From NCBI GenBank assembly GCA_950097015.1, contig CATNEN010000001.1:2814001-2878000 (forward strand): a DNA stretch of 64,000 nt. The letters run 5' to 3'. Below are positions 23,172-33,048 of the stretch, in pieces. The DNA is from Macrostomum hystrix. Lineage: Eukaryota > Platyhelminthes > Macrostomidae. The position numbers and the translations under genes were made by a program. The notes beneath the pieces were generated by a model, which saw only the letters and a list, made by a program, of their open reading frames with translations, was not told where the DNA came from and ran no database searches. Position 1 is the stretch's first letter. Each line of letters begins with the position of its first letter.

Positions 23172-23934
23172 GAGCGTGGCACCAATTGTTGGTTTCTTGA
23201 ATTTTCCTAAACGGCAATGGTGCCCACAAGCTCCAGTTCAAGTTTATAACTCTGGCTACAATAGTAATAATTAAGTAGTCTGTGTGGTGGGAAACGCATG
23301 TAGTTAAGGCCAAGCGTGGCACCAATTGTTGGTTTCTTGAATTTTCCTAAACGGCAATGGTGCCCACAAGCTCCAGTTTAAGTTTATAACTCTGGCTACA
23401 ATAGTAATAATTAAGTAGTCTGTGTGGTGGGAAACGCATGTAGTTAAGGCCAAGCGTGGCACCAATTGTTGGTTTCTTGAATTTTCCTAAACGGCAATAG
23501 TGCCCACAAGCTCCAGTTCAAGTTTATAACTCTGGCTACAATAGTAATAATTAAGTAGTCTGTGTGGTGGGAAACGCATGTAGTTAAGGCCAAGCGTGGC
23601 ACCAATTGTTGGTTTCTTGAATTTTCCTAAACGGCAATGGTGCCCACAAGCTCCAGTTTAAGTTTATAACTCTGGCTACAATAGTAATAATTAAGTAGTC
23701 TGTGTGGTGGGAAACGCATGTAGTTAAGGCCAAGCGTGGCACCAATTGTTGGTTTCTTGAATTTTCCTAAACGGCAATGGTGCCCACAAGCTCCAGTTTA
23801 AGTTTATAACTCTGGCTACAATAGTAATAATTAAGTAGTCTGTGTGGTGGGAAACGCATGTAGTTAAGGCCAAGCGTGGCACCAATTGTTGGTTTCTTGA
23901 ATTTTCCAAAACGGCAATGGTGCCCACAAGCTCT
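23172..23934. repeat. Tandem array, 140-bp unit, about 5.4 copies
   Basis: Successive units start with AGCGTGGCACCAATTGTTGG at 23173, 23313, 23453, 23593, 23733 and 23873, a constant 140-bp period with only a few substitutions (CAGTTCA/CAGTTTA, GGCAATGG/GGCAATAG). Units include TTTTCCTAAACGGCAAT and TAATAATTAAGTAGTCTG. Minus-strand ORFs across it are a by-product of repetition. Confidence 0.95.
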
Positions 23935-24736
23935 CTCTGTCACCTCACCCTCTCCTCTCTGTGCCCTCACTCTCTCCTCTCTGTCACCTCGCTCTCTCCT
24001 GTCACCTCACCCTGTGATTCCAAGAAAGAAGTAATAATAAAAATAAAATAATAATAATTTTAGTCAGTATACCTTGCAGCAGGTCACCTATGCTGTGCCT
24101 GTGCGGCACAATTTTTGCCAATGAGATGCGCTGATATGTTTTGATAAATTAGCTTATGTATTTTCCCCGAAGTTTGACACGGAAAAGAATTGGTGAAAAG
24201 TCCTAGTTTGACAGAAACATTAATTGAACAAAGTACAGACCCTCACGTAAAAACACATACAGTGCACGCACAGTGAGCATAAAGAAAGCAGGAATTAGAG
24301 TTTGAGATTTTATCTTTGTCAAACGCGTATAGAACTTCAGAACTCTCTCCTCTCACTCCGCTGCTCGTTTGCAAGGGAGCACGACCATTGAAGAAATTGC
24401 ATGACTACCAGGGAAAACTGAATAATTTAGTCATCGGAAAATATTCTGAACAGTTTGACTCTAGCTCTCCTCTGACCATTGAAGAATTTGCATGACTACC
24501 ACGGAAAACTGAATAATTTAGTCATCGGAACATATTCTGAACAGTCTGACTCCTGAATTCTCTAGCTCTCCTCTGATCATTGCTGCCACACCTGGGCTAA
24601 ATTACTCTAGCTAAGTGTAATGACTATAGGTAAGTCAAATACATGCACAAGTAGGATTGCAGGCAAGCAGACAAGAAAGGTGTACACACGCATATGAGCA
24701 TTGACACTTGTATGGATATGAACGCATATGAAGCAA
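23935..24736. other. Low-complexity and a tandem pair
   Basis: A CTCTCTCTGTCACCTCACC-rich stretch runs to about 24013. An 88-bp unit (ACCATTGAAGAAATTGCATG) then occurs twice in tandem at about 24386-24560. No gene seen. Confidence 0.5.
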
Positions 24737-25392
24737 TTATGAAGTCAGATTGGCCGAGTTCGCATAACAACAAAACGCCTTGGACGACTGGAGGGAATTG
24801 AAAATTGAAAAAAGCACCGACAAATAATTGAATGGATCGTCATTTCCATTGTGTTGAATGCTCGCGCACGTCATCATTTTGACATCAGAATTGTAGCTTA
24901 AAGCTGCAGCGGAGCGTTGATTACAACTGTAGTCTTGGGCCCCAGGCACCTGTGGATTTAAATCAACTGAATGAGCACTGGTAGGTTGACCAGCTGCTGG
25001 AAGAGCCGGCGATATTTCGTTGGCAGGAGTACCGCAAGTTTTACCACCAACAGCGATGTTGCGTAGCTCGTCAATGAAACTTAATGCAGCAAGGTTAGCA
25101 GCTTTGAAGTCCTCAGTCGAGATGATGATTCTATCGCCTCCTCTTCTCCCGCGATTGTGAATGAGCATGTGCGTATCGAATCCCGAAATGATAGTAGAGC
25201 AATATGGACAGAGATAAAAATAGGAGACAACTCCAGCTTATGTTGTAGGCGACAGTAGCGAAGGTTGGCGTCGATTCGCTTTTCAGATAGGTCCGGATGA
25301 GCTCGGCGGCAATGCTGTTTAAAACCTGATGCCCTGCCACTCCAGTGGCACTGAAGACACGTAATCGCGGCGTGAATGTTGGGAGGTGTCAT
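24737..25392 (-). pseudogene. Two C2H2 zinc fingers, frame-disrupted ORF
   Basis: On the minus strand the first finger reads CLQCHWSGRASGFKQHCRRAH (C-x2-C, then H-x4-H). About 40 codons later, in a different frame, comes CPYCSTIISGFDTHMLIH (C-x2-C, then H-x3-H). Downstream the second frame stays open for about 140 codons with no further motif. The frame change near 25215-25250 may be a mutation or a tiny intron. Paired N-terminal fingers of this kind occur in some non-LTR retrotransposon proteins and in host factors, and I cannot choose between them. Confidence 0.4.
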
Positions 25393-26184
25393 CAACTTTC
25401 AATGGAAGTGATGCTGGCCTGAAATTTATTCGAGATTGAAGTTTGAAACGTTGACAATTAAAGCTAGACCCAAAATGAAGCCGTGAACGCTAATATTTAA
25501 AAACTAATAACGACATTGATCTGTCATGCATATAATTGTATAAAGCAGGTAGTCTATTCTCAAATGCACATCTATCTCAATTTGTCCTAGCTGTTCCCTG
25601 CACAGCCAACTAATGAGCAGAAAGAAAGCGCATCTAAAAAACAAGAAATGAAAAAATAAGAACAAGAAAAACTGTTTAGGAGCCCCTCCATTTATTTGAC
25701 AGACAGTGAAACTGTGAGCTATATAATAATAATAAAACGGAATTGAACAGAAAAGCTGATAAATGAACGAATTTAATAGTGTCATAAGTCCCACGAATAA
25801 AAACAGCTAACGTAAGTACACTGCCAGTCCGCTGGATAGTGCAAACATGCACGGTAAGATTGGCAGCGCACGGTAATTAGCAGATTTTATTCACGCTCAA
25901 CGAGTCCGCCGCGAGAAGGCTGACACATGGGCTCATGAAATTAGCGCTTTAGCGCTTCACAGCACATTGAATTGCATGTGCAAAGTGACCTGCAAAAAGT
26001 TTGCTAGTTGAAAGAAATGTGTCCAAACTTTGGGCTTACTGGTATTAATTTTAGCGCTCTTAAACTTAACGCTTCACAGCACCCACACAAAAGTAGGTGC
26101 AGAGTGACTTTACAAGGCAGCGCGTCTTCAATTAAAAACACAAGTAACGGTGGAATCATTAGTACGAGTACACTGGTTGGATAC
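25393..26184. other. Non-coding stretch
   Basis: A GCGCTTCACAGCAC motif occurs twice near 25950 and 26070. No gene seen. Confidence 0.35.
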
Positions 26185-27255
26185 TTAATCGGAGTCGCTA
26201 TCAGAAGACCCCGAATCTTCTGAAGCAACCGCTTCATTAGCGCTCTGACTCAGTGTGCTTAGGGAGAACTTATTCGCAAGAAGATATTTTACAGCATCAG
26301 TCACGCTTTTACTTGCAACATCTTCAAGCAGTCTTCTAAACAATTCCCGAAATTGAGCGGCTAAGCCCGGCTGATTCGCTAAGTCATCACAGAGGCTCTG
26401 CAAATTAACCTGAAGGTCAACCCACTCATCTGAAATAATATGCGCTTCTTCTTTTAGGCGTTTATATTTGTTACTGACGTCTATAGCCCGCTGACGAAAT
26501 CGGATGGAAAGGTCGGTTCCAGACAAATGTTCATATTTCGCACTACGCGGTTTTTTATATTCATCGAAAGAAGCTCTGTCTTCAATTGGAAGACGAGCGT
26601 AGAGTTTTTTCATGTCGGATGCATAACTTTTGAACCTTTCGCAAGCACATTCTGGTTTGACTTTGGCCAACCGACTTACCAACCTGTTTACTCCAATGAT
26701 CTCTGTGCACTGCAAGAGCGCGTAGCTCACATAGGATATCATCTTCCGAGTTGTGTACAGCTACTCGGAGGGAATCTTCATACCATTGGGAGCCTAAATC
26801 CAAAATTTCATCCTCAGAGATGACCAGACTGTCATTTAGGACCTCCGAGTGCTGCAAAATCGCAGACTGGCTTTGTAGCTCTTTTAGTTTACTTAGAATG
26901 CTTTTTCCTGCACCTACCATAAGCTTAATACGTTGTGTAAACCACCCAGAAGCGCTAAGAAGCTGTTGTGCATTAAAGAAGTATAGAATATGCGCCATGT
27001 ATTGTGCTAGTCGGTCTTTTCGCATGTACTTTAAAACTTACCTAACGGCCTGAGTTGAGACCAGGCTCGCTCAGAGACCTGCGCCTGGAGAAACGCGAAC
27101 AGAAAACTTTTTTGACAACTGGGCAGGTGACCAAGAGCATGAAAAGCGTTTATTGCACAGCTACTCGCTTGAATGTTGGCACCAGACTTCGCAATAGCGG
27201 ACGTAACCCGGCTGGATACGCGACAGCCTGTGAATTGGGATAAAGAGTAATTCAT
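26185..27255 (-). pseudogene. KDZ-type transposase relic, C-terminal part
   Basis: Three minus-strand pieces read in order. The first has NAFHALGHLPSCQKSF followed by VSERAWSQLR. This resembles the FHA.GH...CQ and GE..ERLWS.L blocks of Kyakuja-Dileera-Zisupton transposases, the second containing a catalytic Glu. The second piece, MRKDRLAQYMAHILYFFN, matches the R...L...L.YF helix that follows. The third is helical and ends in an acidic Ser/Asp tail (EDSGSSDSDSD). Frame changes near 27035 and about 26700 break the ORF. The 5' end is lost at LTR2, which starts 40 bp away. The assignment rests on remembered motif spacing. Confidence 0.5.
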
Positions 27256-27294
27256 GTTGTCATATAACTGTACACAAGCAACAGTATTTCATAG

Positions 27295-29586
27295 TGAAAT
27301 GGGTGGGTGTTGCAAGCGCTGACCTGCACTCATGAGAGAAGATTCTTAGGGCGGGCGACAGAGTCGACTTAATGACCGCTTAGCTACGCGCGAGATTTCG
27401 CGGAAAGAGAGATGAGATGAAGGGAGGTTCAGCGGATGCAGGGAGTGGTCCTATCGGCCTCAGGCTGGCCAGTCCCACTCGTCCCATAGGCCACAGGCGT
27501 GACGGCCGTGCCTACCCCAAGCAATGCTCGAAACCGGCTAAAAGTCTAAGAAGAGGGTCGGACTGCCCGGAATCGGACAGGGCAGGGCTAACTAGTCTAC
27601 TGCCGTCAGTAGCATGTAAGTAACCGACTCCTAACCTTGGTAGCGGTGGTCGAAACGGCCCAGGCTCTTGTCACAGAAGTGCGGAAAGGCTATCGGCAAA
27701 GCGGAAAATGATCTCGGGTAGCGCCACCACCCAATGCGCTTACGTTGCCACCGCAGACATTTGGGAACTTGGGTCCCCGGAGTACACAGCTCCTAGTTTA
27801 TCACGCAGATCTAGACAAGCCGAAAAAAGGGCATTCTGCAACTTCCGTTTTAGACTGGGGTGAGAGCCCCAGAATGGATCGAGACACGCCTCAAAAGGGG
27901 ATTCCTGAATTCGCGCTACAGGGGTCTAGAAAGGTGGTACTAAGAACTCGAATGAAAATCCATAGCCGGAATCCTACTCATGAAACATCAGACACATTCT
28001 TACATTAGACTGCAGCCTACTCATGAAGTAACTAGCAAATCCGAATCTGTGCGAGTTGAGGAAATCAGAGGCTGGAGAGGTTAAGCAGAACACTGGCTGA
28101 GTGATTATGCAAGCGAAAGATTAAATGATCATCGCCCTCGCTTCCGTGGCGGCAGTTGCGAAAGGCGGGGAACAGAGGGGAAACTCGATTGGCAGGGGAG
28201 TTTGACACGTACTCCTTGATCCGCCAGGAAGAGAGGAAAAACCCGCCAAGGAATTCCCCATCCCTAGCAGAGAAACACATGCTACGCTCCGCATTTTGCT
28301 CACAAATCCCTAGCCCCTTATTACTCTTATGCGCGCTTACAGTTGTCCTCCTGCCGCAGCCTTCAGCTCGGCATCACCAGAACCCGCCCCCTAGGCGATT
28401 AGCCACTCATGATCGAGGGCTGTCTAGTGAAAAAGTAAAAGTGAAAGAGAGACATAGTAAAAGGATTAAGTTGGTTTTAAAAATAGCCCAATAAGTTAAA
28501 AGTGCTGAAGAGTTAAAAGTTTATTAGGCTGAAGAATTCCCTAGCTCCCCTCCCACTAAGTGCCACCTAACTAAGAGTAAATTGTCCCTTAAGATTAACA
28601 ATAACAAACCGCTGCGCGGATTACTTATCTGAATCTCGCTTGGCCGCGTGCTGCAGTCCCGTTGTTCTCGGGGAGAAAGGATGGGGCAAAAACAGCAAGG
28701 CAGAGAAAGGAAAACTTCTGCGAGTTGGCAGGGGCCAACACACTGGGAGCTCAGTGGCTCAATTTAGTGCTCACCTAAAGAGGTGGCTTGCGCTCAGGGG
28801 AGTGGAAACAGGCAATGGGCCTGTACTAGCTGCACGGAGCTCAAGGCTCAAGGGGCTAAGCCCTACGTGGGTCCGGAAAAGTGCTCTGGGTCCGGTGGGA
28901 GTCCGGCCCGGCAAGGAGATAGGTCCGGAAAAAGGAAAGGTAAGGTTGTCCTAGGGGCAGCGCAGCGCGCTTTCTTATATAGTCCTGCAGCACGCCAACC
29001 CCGACATCCATCAAAACAACCCACATTCGCGCCAGCCTGTCAACGGGGGAATCGAAGCGGCGATGGCCGCCCCGATTACCCAATGAACCGACGGCGGGAA
29101 ACGACAGATGTTCTGCTCGAACAGCCGTCGGCAGTCGGCCAATGATTGTTACTCCGCCGGGACAATGGGAAGCGCAGGCGCCGACCTGCCTACAGTGACA
29201 TTTACATGTATCTAAAGGAGGGAGGTCATAAAGTCGAGCTGGGCTCGAATACTGTAAAGAAGTGGGGACATGAAGAATTAATGATCACTCATAATTCCCG
29301 AGTGATTCCCAATATCTGATCGCGGTTTGGAGGGGAATTATGACCTAAACTACTCATACAATGAAAGCTGTGGCCGCGATCAGTCATTCCTACAGGGGTC
29401 TAGACAGATCCAGGGAGAGGGGATTCGACGGCTACTTAATTCACCGCCGCCCCAAACCCGGCCCTAAGATTAATGATCGTGTTTGCGGCCAGCTGCTATG
29501 TGGGTCGCAATTATTAGGTACTTAAAAATTTGAAAAATTATGCTGGCTCACACTCCCACTCGATTCCCGCAGCACACTCCACATCA
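27295..29586 (-). repeat. Family A solo LTR, LTR2
   Basis: Full-length LTR (2.29 kb) with the same TGAAATG...CACATCA ends as LTR1 and very high similarity to it. No family A internal sequence lies on either side. The minus-strand TATTTAA-like box near 28970 and AATAAA near 28515 are present. Flanking bases (CATAG / CTCCA) do not form a target duplication, so a later rearrangement or LTR-LTR recombination between different insertions is likely. Confidence 0.8.
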
Positions 29587-30891
29587 CTCCACCTTCGCTC
29601 ACTTTCACGTAAGACACTTACGTGCCTACTGACAGTAGTAGCGGGGTGTCTCGAGAATCGAGGGGATAAAAATAATAATTACCTACAACATACTGTACAG
29701 AACCCTAAGAATTCCGCTAGAGAAGAAATCCTAATGCGTACATACGTACGGACACTATAAATAGATTGGTGCGAGAGTATAGAATGGTCGGCGCCCCTAG
29801 TGATTACGGTATAGCGTCCTATGGGGTGTGGGTGCGCATTCCGGTCGCGGCGAAAAGAGTTCCTCGATGCCCAGGGGTGTGCCTAGTCCCGGCTCGCCTT
29901 CTTCTCCAGGTGGTCGCAGCTGTGCCCATCTTCTCCTGCCCGGCTTGGTCTCGGTTGCGCAATCCTGGGGGCCCCGGCCGTCTTTCCACTGGAAAGAAGC
30001 CTTTATGTGCAAAGAGTATGCATTCGTTTTTTTGAGATCTTGCCCTATTAACTATTTACCAAAGCCTACTTGACTCAATGTTAAAGTTACTTATATTGGT
30101 GGTGCATGTCACATATTACATTTTTATAATTTCTTTCTGGCACACAGAGCCACCTTTCTGAATCTGGAAGAAGGCTAGGAGGCTAGGTCTAAAGACCAAA
30201 TGAAATTAGTGACTGTGTTGCTTCATAAAAAGTTGCAGAGCTTGGTACACTGTTAAGCAAGAAATGCAAAGAAACTAGCAGCAGAACTTAACAAATAAAA
30301 GTGAATATTATAGTCGGACAACTGTTTCTAATTTAATACACACTGGCACAACCTCTAACAAAATTTTGGATTAACCTATCTTCAATGTAAACTAAATATG
30401 AGTAAATGCTTATAGGCACTAACTATAGTACTGGTTTACTGCCGAGTTAACTAGTTTCTAACCTGCCAAAGGCCTGCCAAAGATAGTCAGATAATATTTC
30501 CTATTCAATACTAGCTATCTAGAGTGCTATATTACATCATATTAACCATGTAATTTTGCCATATAGCGACATGTCATTTTCCAACTGACATTGTTTAGAC
30601 ATTTATCGAGTTTTTAATTACCTGCAGGCGCAGCTAAAACTTGTGCAAATGACTCTGATTAGTCCAAAACTAAGTGAAGAGTGAAGTAAACAATACTAAT
30701 ATTTTTCTTTTTAACCTTAATTACGATTTACGAAGAACGAAATTAGCTACCAAAGTGGCAATAATCTAGAAAAAGTAACAGTAATGCGGAATGATTGCAA
30801 TTGGTATAATCTTGTACTTTTTTGTCCCGATTTAGCTGTCTTTCACTTTTAGTTCAACTAAAAATTAAAATTTGAAACCGCAAAAAACAAC
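29587..30891. other. Mostly non-coding; possible tRNA-derived fragment at its left
   Basis: About 29785-29860 has TATAGCGTCCTATGGGGTGTG followed by GGTGCGCATTCCGGTC, weakly like tRNA boxes A and B. The GC-rich 200 bp after it has no coding motif. The rest is AT-rich. Confidence 0.25.
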
Positions 30892-30990
30892 ATGGCGGAC
30901 AACTCCGACGAACATGCATCTGAAAGTATTAAAACCGCGCCAAAAAAATCTGCAGAGCCTTCTTTATGTATATGTTTAAGAACTTAATTA
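30892..30990 (+). CDS. Possible first exon of a host gene
   Basis: An AACATGGCGGAC start context, typical of animal first codons, opens MADNSDEHASESIKTAPKKS. It is an acidic, then Lys-rich N-terminus in AT-rich surroundings. The frame stops after 32 codons. A weak GTATAT donor at about 30966 would allow splicing before the stop. No downstream exon was found in the next kilobase. Very tentative. Confidence 0.2.
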
Positions 30991-31964
30991 TTTGTTTTTT
31001 CAAAGCAGTATTAAGTAGCCTATACCTTTATTACGATTTTGTTTTTTTTAACTTAAATGTTACGAGTACGTTACGGTTTACATACGTAAGTTGCGGGTAA
31101 TATCGAGCCGATCTTCAAGAAAGGAAAATAATGTGTTTCGTAGCTAATTATTTGGAATACCTTGGCTTTTCGAGAATTATTAAATTAAGACCTAATATAC
31201 CAGAAAGTCTCACGGTTTCCCTACTTTGTAGCAGAACACGAAAGCTCAGACACTTTTATTAAAAAAATATATAATATTTGTAGATGAATTAACTATATCG
31301 ATATTTCAGTAGGTTGAACTCGTACGATTATACTGCTTTTTTGCAACAGAATGCAATGACTTTGCATTAATTAGATTTATAAATTGGTCGATTATTTATA
31401 TGTTGATTTCTGTCGAAAATGTTAAATGTTCCGGAAACTTTATGTAACTCTAAACAAAGTAAAACATTTAGTTACTGGTGTGAGGAATAGTAAGGCATTG
31501 CACTCCGTACCCTACAAAATTTAAACGCTGTTTTGCCGTTTTTATGCAGTGTGTTTAAATAATTCTTTTAGCGAACTATTTTCGCTTCAACCTTTCTTTT
31601 AAGTTACTTTTATGCTTAAAAAATAACGATTTTATGACTTTTGCCTTGCTGGTCTTTATTTAAAACTTCATGGATTACATGTAATGACAAAAATAAGTAG
31701 AATGTTTGGTGCAACGATAAATCGATGACTTTCGTTACGGGTGCTAATAATTTAGACTTCTGCTGAGTATTTGTAATATTGACGTTCACCCTTTTGGTTT
31801 TTGAAGCTTCGCAGATTTGGGGACCTGCTGGACCCGTCGTTAAAAAAATGGAGCGATTCGCTAGCTCGCGATATATTTGCTTGCGTTGCTAATATTGCGT
31901 TGCGAATTTGATCGCTACGATGGCCATTGCTTAAAATAAGTAAGCACAAGCTGCAGCCTGCAGC
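30991..31964. other. AT-rich stretch without recognisable gene
   Basis: Nothing recognised on either strand. Confidence 0.4.
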
Positions 31965-32605
31965 CAAAAAAGTATTCGAACGAAAGAATATACTAATAAA
32001 TAGTAATTCTTCGTTGTATATGGGCAATTTCATGTGGTGAAACTGGTAGCACGTCTGCGTGACAACTGCGGGTCGTTGGTTCGACTCATTTTTTATTTAA
32101 ATTAATGATTATATGTTTTGCAGAACAACAAGAACATCATATAAGCCTACTCATTTCTTAATCCGGCTGAGTAAGAAAAAAAGCGGTTTTACGCTGATTT
32201 ACATAAATATCAGCACTATACAGTACACTCGAAGCACCAAAGGAATCACATACAGTAGGATAGCCTATATGTTTTGGAAAACTCTGAAAAAGTATTCGAA
32301 CGAAAGAATATACTAATAAATAGTAATTCTTCGTTGTATATGGGCAATGTCATGTGGTGAAACTGGTAGCACGTCTGCCTGACAAATGCGGGTCGTTGGT
32401 TCGACTCATTTTTTATTTAAATTAATGATTATATGTTTTGCAGAACAACAAGAACATCATATAAGCCTACTCATTTCTTAATCCGGCTGAGTAAGAAAAA
32501 AAGCGGTTTTACGCTGATTTACATAAATATCAGCGCTATACAGTACACTCGAAGCACCAAAGGAATCACATACAGTAGGATAGCCTATATGTTTTGGAAA
32601 ACTCT
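31965..32605 (+). repeat. Two 320-bp tandem units carrying tRNA-like boxes
   Basis: AGTATTCGAACGAAAGAATA starts at 31971 and again at 32291, and the units are almost identical. Each contains GTGGTGAAACTGGTAGCAC (a good box A) and, about 25 bases on, GGTTCGACTC (box B), at about 32033-32087 and 32353-32407. This is the internal promoter layout of a tRNA-derived element. The implied tRNA does not fold properly (poor anticodon and acceptor stems), so it is a tRNA-like repeat and not a tRNA gene. Confidence 0.7.
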
Positions 32606-33048
32606 TTGTCTTGCATGGCAATCATGCTTTTGGTTGGCTGGCCCAACGTCACCTTCCTATCCCATATCCGAGGCCCACACCAGGAGCGCACCCTGGGCCC
32701 ATGGGCTGGGCCCATGAGCTGCGATCGGCTAGCCCAGCTCACCTCACCATGAGGGCACCCTGGCTAGGCGCACAATAAACGCATGAGCTGAGGCCGGCTA
32801 GCCCGCGGCCATAGACTGACTGGCCCCCCAAGCAGCACTGAGACTGAGTGCGGTGAGTGCGGTGGCGTCCCAGTGCGCAGGGCTCTCCGGTCGATATTTC
32901 TCTCCAGCCAGCCTGGGATAGAAGAAAGAGAGAGGCTGGCGTACAGTGCTTTGCTAAAATATACAGAGGCTTAGCCTCTCCCACTGAAGAGAAGAGAAAG
33001 ATTTTTCAACACAGGTCCCCTGTCATTCGGACTACTTCTAACTTTCAG

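Noticed and set aside
23143-23970. CRISPR-like array or repeated small protein genes
   Set aside because: The 140-bp units are contiguous and near-identical throughout, with no variable spacers, and the setting is eukaryotic.
28156-28494. Genes inside the family A LTRs
   Set aside because: Small ORFs at equivalent places in LTR1, 3 and 4 are interrupted or shifted, with no conserved frame.
29766-30073. GC-rich ORFs near 29.8-30.1 kb
   Set aside because: Several overlapping frames are open on both strands with no motif; a decayed tRNA-derived repeat explains the GC content better.
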